Origin: Desulfobacterales bacterium GWB2_56_26 | GTDB lineage: Bacteria > Desulfobacterota > Desulfobulbia > Desulfobulbales > Desulfocapsaceae | DNA length: 60,302 nt | Direction of reading: 5' to 3' | NCBI GenBank assembly: GCA_001799365.1 | Contig: MGTI01000020.1 | Coordinates: 319 to 60,620, forward strand | In this document: positions 54,291 to 60,302 of the stretch, piece after piece | How positions within the stretch are numbered: the first letter of the stretch is position 1 | Layout: each line of letters starts with the position of its first letter | Translations under genes and position numbers: made by a program | Notes under the pieces: generated by a model | Seen by the model: only the letters and a program-made list of their open reading frames with translations | Databases searched by the model: none | What the model was told of the DNA's origin: nothing

Positions 54291-54835
54291 GCGAAAGAAT
54301 CCGCATGGTATTTTCCGGCTCCGGCGGCCAGGGGGTGATCACTGCGGCCATCATTCTCGCCGAGGCGGCGGTTATCTATGAAGGCAAGAACGCCACCCAG
54401 TCCCAGAGTTACGGAGCGGCGGCCCGTGGCGGGTCAACCCGCAGCGATATCATTATCTCCGACGGCGAGATCAACTTTCCCGAGGTAACCCAGCCGAACA
54501 TCCTGGTCTGCCTGACCGAAGAAGCCTACACCACCTATTCGCCGATCATCCGCCCCGGCGGCACCCTGCTGACCGACAGCAGGTTCGTGCAGATCACCCG
54601 TAAGGTAGATGCCAGACAGGTCGAGCTGCCGATGTATGAAACTGTGATGGAAAAGATCGGCAAGCCGGTGGTGTTCAACATCTGCGTTCTCGGCGCCCTG
54701 CTCGGCTTGACAGAGATCCTCAAACCGGAGTCGGTGATGGCGGCGATAGCTGATCGGGTCCCCAAGGATTTCCTGACAATGAACAATCGGGCCTTCGACC
54801 TCGGCCTCGTCCTGGGAGCCCAGTTTCGCAAGTAA
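54287..54835 (+). CDS. korC: 2-oxoglutarate (2-oxoacid):ferredoxin oxidoreductase, gamma subunit
   Basis: The CoA-associated gamma subunit, 182 residues, with IRMVFSGSGGQGVITAAIILAEAA at the start, NATQSQSYGAAARGGSTRSDIIISDGEIN, ILVCLTEEAY and NICVLGALLGL. It overlaps korB (ATGA). With korD, korA and korB it forms a complete four-subunit enzyme producing succinyl-CoA and reduced ferredoxin from 2-oxoglutarate. It is followed by a strong hairpin. Confidence 0.94.
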   Translation: MSERIRMVFSGSGGQGVITAAIILAEAAVIYEGKNATQSQSYGAAARGGSTRSDIIISDGEINFPEVTQPNILVCLTEEAYTTYSPIIRPGGTLLTDSRFVQITRKVDARQVELPMYETVMEKIGKPVVFNICVLGALLGLTEILKPESVMAAIADRVPKDFLTMNNRAFDLGLVLGAQFRK

Positions 54836-54854
54836 TCCGTAAGACGAAAACGAT

Positions 54855-54903
54855 CCTCCGCCGCCCGTAAAATCAGGGCGGCGGAGGAACCTCGCCTTTT
54901 TAT
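54855..54903 (+). terminator. Hairpin after korC
   Basis: A perfect 12-bp stem (CCTCCGCCGCCC with GGGCGGCGGAGG) and a 9-base loop; a T run follows only about 9 bases later (CCTTTTTATT). It may be a terminator or partial attenuator before the glutamate dehydrogenase gene. Confidence 0.6.
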
Positions 54904-54935
54904 TGCCATTCACACGTTCAGACAAGGGAGACGTC

Positions 54936-57900
54936 ATGGAACTTTTTCCGGCCGGCAGTTCGACCTGTACCAGGGGTGCGGCAATTATCACCACGGCGGA
55001 GAGTGTAGGACTCGATCCGCGGGTCCTCTACGAAGCGGTCATCGATCTTTCCTCGGAAGGCTTGCTTACCGCCAACTGCCTGAATCTTGCGGCGGGGATT
55101 CTCCTTCAGGACCTCGGCCTGCCGAAATACTTCTTCCAGAATATCGATAAGGTGCCGCTGGCCAACCTGCTCCAGGCCATCGCTACCATGGTCAAGGTCG
55201 TCGACGGCCGGGTAAAATTGTCCGGCCGGGTCGCCCAGATCGATTTCGATGCCACCCAGTCGGGAGTAGTGCAGTGGGTACGCATCGCCACCGAAGAGAC
55301 GCGGGAAAGCATGGAGACGGTGCTCGAGCCGCTCATCTCCGGCCATCGCCGTGAATACTATTTCAGCCCGGAAAGCAAGTATTACACCTACATCATTCGG
55401 CCGGAGACGGTCGTCGATTATCCCCGCGAGGCTTTCGATAACTCCCGCTTTCTCTTCTCGCTCGCCGGCGACTATCAGGTAACCCCTGCGCCTACCCGGA
55501 AGCGCTACGAAAAATTCCTCCGCGAAAGCGAAGAATCGCTGACTCCCCTGATCGGGGTGTTCAACCTGCCGGAGAGCGGCGAGACCCGGCTGATGTTCAA
55601 CTCCGACTTCGTTTCGCCGCAACTGCCGGTGCTGCGCAAGATCCTGGCCGACCATGACCTGACCCTCTTGCGGGCCTATTGGGAACCCTATCTTGCCCAG
55701 GCCTCGGTGCCGTCGTCGATCTGCACCCTCTATGTCGGCGGCGAGCTGACCAGAAAGCAGGAGGGGGGCGTGGTGAACGATCTACGCGCCTTTTTAGCCT
55801 TTGCCGCGGGTCCAGTCAAGAACCTCTACCTGCGAGGGGAGATTGGCTTCCAGGAGATGCTCTTTGCCGGCAATGCCATCGATTTCACCCATCTCTTCAT
55901 CTTCAAGGAGAGCGAGAACGTCACCGACCGCGAGATCCTGGAAAACCTCACCAGCCGCGACCAGCGCGAGGCCTTTGCCAAGCGGGTGCAGAGTTCGAAT
56001 AAGTCGACCTATACCTCACGGATCATCCTGGATACTGTCGAGAGAAATCCCGATCTCACCCTTTTTCTCTATCAGCTCTTCGAACGAAAATTTTCGCCAC
56101 GGGCGACAAACCGCATCTCCGAGGAGGAACTGGGCCAAAAACGCCAGGAGTTCGACAAGATCATCGCCAGCAGATTTATTGATTTTCCGCTTGGTTACGA
56201 GATCTTCAAGTTCATGTTCAAGATTGTCGATTGCACCCTCAAGACCAACTTCTTCAAACCGGAGAAGCGCTCCTTTGCCTTCCGCTTCGACAACCGCATC
56301 CTCGATCCACTGGTTTTCAACCGCTTCGTCTTCGGCATTTTTTTTGTCAACGGCCACTATTCCTGCGGCACGCATCTGCGCGCCGCCGATATCGCCCGCG
56401 GGGGCTTACGGCTGATCCGGGTGTCGCGGGCCAACTACGACACCGAGCTTGACAACGCGGTGCTGCTCAACTATGCCCTGGGGCCCAAGGCCCAGCGCCT
56501 CAAGCACAAGGATATCTGCGAAAGCGGCTCCAAAGGCGTGGTCGTCCCGTTGCCGCAGTACGCCGGCTACCGTAAGGAGGCGTTGAACGACTATACCGAG
56601 GGCATCATGGACCTGATGCTGCCCGACAACTCGGTGGTCGACTATTACGGCCGCCCGGAGATGGTTTTCTTCGGGCCGGACGAAGGCACCGCGCAGCTCA
56701 TGGACGATGTCGCCTATCACGCCCGGGAAAAAGGCTACCGCTACTGGCGGACCATCACCACCGGTAAGAGCTTCGGCATCCCCCACGACACCTATGGTCT
56801 GCTTGCCGACGGGCGGACCTTCGGCTTATTTGACCGCGGAACGGACGGGGTCGAGCTGCAGGTGGAAGGAGAGTCGACAGGGGCCACCTGCGACATGACG
56901 CAGATCTTTTCGGCAATCGGCGACCGGATCGAGTCCTCCGGGATGACCACCACCTCAATCATGGGGGCGTTTCGGACCCTCATCGCCCATTACGGCGAGC
57001 GGGAGGAGGAGCTCAACCTGATGATCACCGGCGGGCCGGACGGCGACCTCGGCGCCAACCAGATCCAGTGCTACAAAGGCAAAATCTGCCTGATTGTCGA
57101 CGGCGGCTCGGTCCTCTTCGACCCGGAAGGGCTCGACCGGGAGGAGCTGATGAAGCTGGCTTTCATGCGCCACTCCCAGCCGCGGGTCAATTCGCTCGCT
57201 TTTCCCTTGGCGAAGCTCGGCAGGAAGGGCTTTCGGGTTCCCATCGGAGCGGCTGGCGTCACCCTGCCCGACGGCACGGTGGTCGAGGACGGTGCGCTCT
57301 TTCACCGCAATTTTCTCGCCAACCCCGCCAACCGGCAATACATCGCAGAGGCCAATATCAGGGCCTTCATCCCCTGCGGCGGCTTCAAGGACACCATCCA
57401 TCACGGCAATGTCCGTCAGTTCCTCGATCTCTTTGCCGAACTGCGCTTCATCGTAGAGGGGGCCAACGTCTTTTTCGACGACGGGGCCAGGCGTTATATC
57501 GCCACTCACACGGCTATCAAACAGATCAAGGATTCCACCGCCAACAAGGGCGGCGTCTTCAGCAGTTCGATCGCCGAGGTGCTCACCGCTTTTCTCCTGG
57601 AGGAGGATTACGAGGCAAAACTCCAGAACGATCCGGCCACCCGCTGGGCGCTGATCAAGGATATCCTGGGTCTGGTTGACCGCTACGGGCGCCTCGAAAC
57701 GGACCTCCTGCTGCGCCTCCACGAGGCAGAGCCATCCGAGCCGCTCTTCGTCCTGTCGGAGAAATCGAGCGAGCTGATCTTTGCCCTGCAGGACCGACTG
57801 GAGGCGATGCTGCCGGAGATCTTAGGCGCCCCCGGCCTGGTCTGGCAGGTGATGGAACACTACATCCCGAGAGTGCTCCGGGAAAAGCTGGGAGAAAAGC

Positions 57901-58076
57901 AGATAATGGCCCTCTTGAACGCGAAGCAGCTCCAGCCCTACCGCGATGCCATCGTTACCAAGAAACTAGCGTCCATGGCCTTCTACAGCTTCGGTGAGCG
58001 ATGGGACGACTACTTGCAGGAAATTGAAAGCGAGCCACTGCCGGCCCTGGCAAAAATCTTCGATCGGCAGGCTTGA
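54936..58076 (+). CDS. gdh: Large NAD-dependent glutamate dehydrogenase
   Basis: Oxidises glutamate to 2-oxoglutarate and ammonia with NAD. The ATG at 54936 after AGGGAGACGTC gives 1046 residues, the length range of 115-kDa-type GDHs, with a large N-terminal regulatory region (about residues 1-440) and a catalytic C-terminal part. The catalytic part has GTHLRAADIARGGLRLIRVSR, LNYALGPKAQRLKHKDICESGSKGVVVPLP, FFGPDEGTAQLM, GKSFGIPHDTYGL and MITGGPDGDLGANQIQCYKGK (dinucleotide region), then FIVEGANVFFDDGARRYIATH. It lies between kor genes and the small HTH gene, linking proline-derived glutamate to 2-oxoglutarate. Confidence 0.92.
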   Translation: MELFPAGSSTCTRGAAIITTAESVGLDPRVLYEAVIDLSSEGLLTANCLNLAAGILLQDLGLPKYFFQNIDKVPLANLLQAIATMVKVVDGRVKLSGRVAQIDFDATQSGVVQWVRIATEETRESMETVLEPLISGHRREYYFSPESKYYTYIIRPETVVDYPREAFDNSRFLFSLAGDYQVTPAPTRKRYEKFLRESEESLTPLIGVFNLPESGETRLMFNSDFVSPQLPVLRKILADHDLTLLRAYWEPYLAQASVPSSICTLYVGGELTRKQEGGVVNDLRAFLAFAAGPVKNLYLRGEIGFQEMLFAGNAIDFTHLFIFKESENVTDREILENLTSRDQREAFAKRVQSSNKSTYTSRIILDTVERNPDLTLFLYQLFERKFSPRATNRISEEELGQKRQEFDKIIASRFIDFPLGYEIFKFMFKIVDCTLKTNFFKPEKRSFAFRFDNRILDPLVFNRFVFGIFFVNGHYSCGTHLRAADIARGGLRLIRVSRANYDTELDNAVLLNYALGPKAQRLKHKDICESGSKGVVVPLPQYAGYRKEALNDYTEGIMDLMLPDNSVVDYYGRPEMVFFGPDEGTAQLMDDVAYHAREKGYRYWRTITTGKSFGIPHDTYGLLADGRTFGLFDRGTDGVELQVEGESTGATCDMTQIFSAIGDRIESSGMTTTSIMGAFRTLIAHYGEREEELNLMITGGPDGDLGANQIQCYKGKICLIVDGGSVLFDPEGLDREELMKLAFMRHSQPRVNSLAFPLAKLGRKGFRVPIGAAGVTLPDGTVVEDGALFHRNFLANPANRQYIAEANIRAFIPCGGFKDTIHHGNVRQFLDLFAELRFIVEGANVFFDDGARRYIATHTAIKQIKDSTANKGGVFSSSIAEVLTAFLLEEDYEAKLQNDPATRWALIKDILGLVDRYGRLETDLLLRLHEAEPSEPLFVLSEKSSELIFALQDRLEAMLPEILGAPGLVWQVMEHYIPRVLREKLGEKQIMALLNAKQLQPYRDAIVTKKLASMAFYSFGERWDDYLQEIESEPLPALAKIFDRQA

Positions 58077-58110
58077 CCGGTGAGAATTAATTTCTTTTGA
58101 AGGAGGCAAC

Positions 58111-58356
58111 ATGACCATGTCACTTGAATACCGCAAGCAGCGTGTTCTTTCGGTCTTATCGGAAAATCTCAAACATCCCCAGCCGGAGGTGGTTGATTCC
58201 GTGAGGATCGCCGAGGCCCTGCAGATGGAGCTGGCGGAGACCCGGCAGATCATCAAAATCCTGAGCGAGGCCGGGGCGGTGGAGAGCGACCTCGACGGCC
58301 AGTACTCGCTGATCACCCGGGAAGGACTCCTCTGGCTGCAGGAAAAGTCGGTGTAG
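58111..58356 (+). CDS. Small winged-helix-like protein
   Basis: An 81-residue protein with a strong ribosome binding site (GAAGGAGGCAAC). It begins MTMSLEYRKQRVLSVLSENLKHPQPEVVDSVRIAEALQMELAETRQIIKILSEAGAVESDLDGQYSLITREGLLWLQ. This is a compact helix-turn-helix with a wing (DLDGQYSLITREGL), like the DNA-binding part of MarR/ArsR-type or small winged-helix proteins. It has no ligand domain. It lies 34 bases after the GDH gene and before acnB, and may modulate the local block. No family name is claimed. Confidence 0.6.
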   Translation: MTMSLEYRKQRVLSVLSENLKHPQPEVVDSVRIAEALQMELAETRQIIKILSEAGAVESDLDGQYSLITREGLLWLQEKSV

Positions 58357-58394
58357 ATCTTTTCCCGTACTTGGCTATCGGCAGAAAGCTTGTT

Positions 58395-58473
58395 ATATTC
58401 GCGACTTATTTTTTGACAGTTTTCGTTCATGGGCCGCCTCGCGGCGCAGCAGAACGAGGGAAACCGCGAATAT
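58395..58473 (+). promoter_or_regulatory. Structured leader upstream of acnB with three nested stems
   Basis: Three inverted repeats are nested one inside the other: ATATTCGCG (58395-58403) with CGCGAATAT (58465-58473), TCGTTC (58423-58428) with GAACGA (58452-58457), and GCCGC (58433-58437) with GCGGC (58441-58445). The outer stem ends 17 bases before the acnB start codon and six bases before its AAGG ribosome binding site. The stems are seen directly; a regulatory role in translation is inference. Confidence 0.5.
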
Positions 58474-58490
58474 CACAAGGAACCTCAATA

Positions 58491-60302
58491 ATGCTCAAAG
58501 CTTACAGACTCGAGGCCGCAAGAAGGCAGGCTGTCCATCTTCCCCCGTTGCCTCTCACTCCGGAACAGACGCACGAAGCACAACAACTTCTTGAACAGGG
58601 CGGCGAGGAGAGCGCTTTACTGCTTGGTCTCATCGCCGGCCGGATCGAGCCCGGGGTCAGCAAGGCCGCCAGGGTTAAGGCGAAGTGGCTGCAGGAGGTG
58701 GCACTCGGCAAGGTAAAAGTGGCGCGTTTATCTCCCGAAGAGGCCGTGGCCATGCTGGGCACGATGGGCGGTGGCTACAATGTCCACGCCCTGATCGAAC
58801 TGCTGGCGGTGGAGACGCTGGCGCAGACCTCAGCCGCCGCCCTGAAAGGGCTGATCAAGATCTACGACGGCTTCGACCGAATCGCCGCAATGGCCGAAAC
58901 CAACAGCCACGCCCGAGCGGTCATCGAATCCTGGGCCAGTGCCGAATGGTTCACCGCTTCGCCCGCGCTGCCGGAGTCGGTGGTTATGAAAATCTACAAG
59001 GTCGATGGCGAGATCAACACCGATGATTTCTCGCCCGGTAATCAGGCCCAGTCCCGGGCCGATATTCCTTTGCATGCGACCTTCTTCGGCGGTAAGCGCT
59101 TCCCCGAGGGGATCGCGGCCATCGCCGCTCTCAGGCAGGAAGGCCGGGTTGCCTTTGCCGGGGATGTGGTCGGCACCGGTTCCTCCCGGAAATCGGCGGT
59201 CAACTCCCTCCTCTGGCATACCGGCGAGGACATCCCGCATGTGCCCAACAAACGGACGGGCGGGATGGTGCTGGGCGGGATCATCGCCCCGATCTTCTAT
59301 GCCACGGCCCGCGATGCGGGGATCCTGCCGATCGAGTGCGAGGTGGAAAAGCTCGCCACCGGCGACACCGTCACCTTTCGTCCCGGCGACTGGACCCTCA
59401 CCAATCAGCGGGGGGAGCGGATCGCCCTGAAGCCCGCGCCCGTCACCCTGCTGGACGAATACCGCGCCGGCGGCCGCCTGAACCTCATTATCGGCAAGCA
59501 GCTGACCCGCTCCGCCTGTGCCTTTCTCGGTAAGCCTTTCCCGGAAATCTTCCAGGAAACCGTCAATCCCACACCACAACCCGGTCAGGGCTATACCCTC
59601 GCCCAGAAGATCGTCGGCCGGGCCTGCGGCGTTGCGGGTGTCCTGCCGGGCACGGTGTGTGAACCGAAGATGACCACCGTCGGCTCCCAGGACACCACAG
59701 GGCCGATGACCATGCAGGAGATCGCCGAACTGGCCTGCCTGAGGTTCAAGGCCGAGCTGTTCATGCAGTCGTTCTGCCACACGGCCGCCTACCCCAAGGC
59801 CTCCGATTTTACCCGATGGAAAATCATGCAGGAAACGAGCGTCGAGTGTGGCGGCGTGGCCCTGAAACCCGGCGATGGGGTCATCCACCCCTGGCTCAAC
59901 CGGATGCTCCTGCCCGACACGGTGGGCACCGGCGGCGACTCGCACACCAGGTTTCCTTTAGGGATTTCCTTTCCGGCCGGGTCCGGCCTCGTGGCCTTCG
60001 CCGCCGCCCTCGGCTTCATGCCGATGGAGATGCCACCGTCGGTGCTGGTCCGCTTTTCCGGGCGGCGCCGGCCGGGCATCACTGTCCGCGACATGGTCAA
60101 CGCCATTCCGCATGCGGCCATCCGCCAGGGATTATTGACGGTTGCCAAAAAGGGTAAAAAGAACATCTTCGCCGGAACGATCCTCGAGATTGAGGGCGTC
60201 GACGATTTGACCGTGACAGAGGCCTTCGAGCTGACTGACGCCTCCGCCGAGCGGAGTGCGGCCGCCTGTACTGTACGACTCCCGGAGACGACGGTGGCGG
60301 AT
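58491..60302 (+). CDS. acnB: Aconitate hydratase B (C-terminus cut by window edge)
   Basis: Interconverts citrate and isocitrate through cis-aconitate, using a [4Fe-4S] cluster. The ATG at 58491 follows CACAAGGAACCTCAATA; 604 codons are visible of a family length near 860. The order is AcnB-like: an N-terminal HEAT-like domain (about 1-160), the swivel domain with KIYKVDGEINTDDFSPGNQAQSRADIPLHATFF and GTGSSRKSAVNSLLWHTGED, then the start of the catalytic core with TGGDSHTRFPLGISFPAGSGLVAFAAALGFMPMEMPPSV. The three cluster cysteines lie beyond the window. Its place beside kor and gdh genes fits a citrate-cycle branch feeding 2-oxoglutarate. Confidence 0.93.
   Translation, partial: MLKAYRLEAARRQAVHLPPLPLTPEQTHEAQQLLEQGGEESALLLGLIAGRIEPGVSKAARVKAKWLQEVALGKVKVARLSPEEAVAMLGTMGGGYNVHALIELLAVETLAQTSAAALKGLIKIYDGFDRIAAMAETNSHARAVIESWASAEWFTASPALPESVVMKIYKVDGEINTDDFSPGNQAQSRADIPLHATFFGGKRFPEGIAAIAALRQEGRVAFAGDVVGTGSSRKSAVNSLLWHTGEDIPHVPNKRTGGMVLGGIIAPIFYATARDAGILPIECEVEKLATGDTVTFRPGDWTLTNQRGERIALKPAPVTLLDEYRAGGRLNLIIGKQLTRSACAFLGKPFPEIFQETVNPTPQPGQGYTLAQKIVGRACGVAGVLPGTVCEPKMTTVGSQDTTGPMTMQEIAELACLRFKAELFMQSFCHTAAYPKASDFTRWKIMQETSVECGGVALKPGDGVIHPWLNRMLLPDTVGTGGDSHTRFPLGISFPAGSGLVAFAAALGFMPMEMPPSVLVRFSGRRRPGITVRDMVNAIPHAAIRQGLLTVAKKGKKNIFAGTILEIEGVDDLTVTEAFELTDASAERSAAACTVRLPETTVAD

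Noticed and set aside
56955-57722. 255-codon open frame antisense to the GDH gene
   Set aside because: A consequence of high GC in a conserved gene; no start signal or family resemblance.
58413-58418. TTGACA as a promoter -35 for acnB
   Set aside because: No acceptable -10 hexamer follows at 16-18 bases; the region is better described by its nested stems.

Overview
This window reads as a stretch of chromosome from a Gram-negative anaerobe, most likely a sulfur-metabolising Desulfobacterota (Desulfobulbales-like). The Gram-negative evidence is Kdo and LPS-export genes (kdsA, kdsC, lptC), a Pal-like lipoprotein and an MltB-type transglycosylase. The anaerobic and sulfur evidence is a ferredoxin-dependent 2-oxoacid oxidoreductase (korDABC) and a YeeE/YedE - TusA - DsrE-like sulfur-trafficking cluster. 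The taxonomic placement is inference. No rRNA, CRISPR array, phage or transposase gene was seen. The window cuts an mltB-like gene on the left and acnB on the right.

Layout. 0-6.3 kb: mltB-like (-), a YqaA/DedA membrane protein, a cysteine-cluster protein, then pyrG-kdsA-kdsC-lptC. 6.3-12.2 kb: trmO (-), a divergent YchF-like GTPase, a glycosyltransferase-like protein, and a leftward group of an OleA-like thiolase, an AMMECR1 protein, a second cysteine-cluster protein and a hotdog thioesterase. 12.3-14.9 kb: a leftward phosphorelay (receiver, Hpt, hybrid kinase without a sensor domain). 15-18 kb: rlmKL and pal. 18-24 kb: a leftward run HDAC-like, HD-GYP regulator, gatC, gatA, hisC, cmk. 24-27 kb: the yedE/tusA/dsrE-like sulfur cluster with clear divergent promoters and palindromes. 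28-43 kb: a lower-GC replication and segregation block with dnaN, gyrB, gyrA, gpsA, rdgB, queH, a NifA-like activator, two tRNA-Ser, an SH3 protein, parB, parA, a perfect parS site and nadB. 43.2-48.3 kb: tRNA-Glu, tRNA-Lys, a short RdgC-like protein with a partner gene, gatB, radC and hemW. 48.3-60.3 kb: a 190-bp MITE-like element, a GntR regulator whose stop codon is made by the element junction, and a rightward amino-acid oxidation block.

How the genes work together. The last 11 kb form a route from proline to glutamate (PRODH, P5C dehydrogenase), then 2-oxoglutarate (large NAD-glutamate dehydrogenase) and succinyl-CoA (KorDABC), with aconitase beside it. The divergent GntR gene is a plausible regulator. 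The 24-27 kb cluster matches the gene set I recall being described as the YTD cluster in sulfur-disproportionating bacteria: a thiosulfate/sulfur importer, a TusA sulfur carrier and DsrE-like partners. The parABS system next to gyrAB and dnaN suggests the window lies near the replication origin, although dnaA is absent. A family of about 70-bp hairpin repeats is seen after dnaN, after parB and, in a diverged form, before pyrG.
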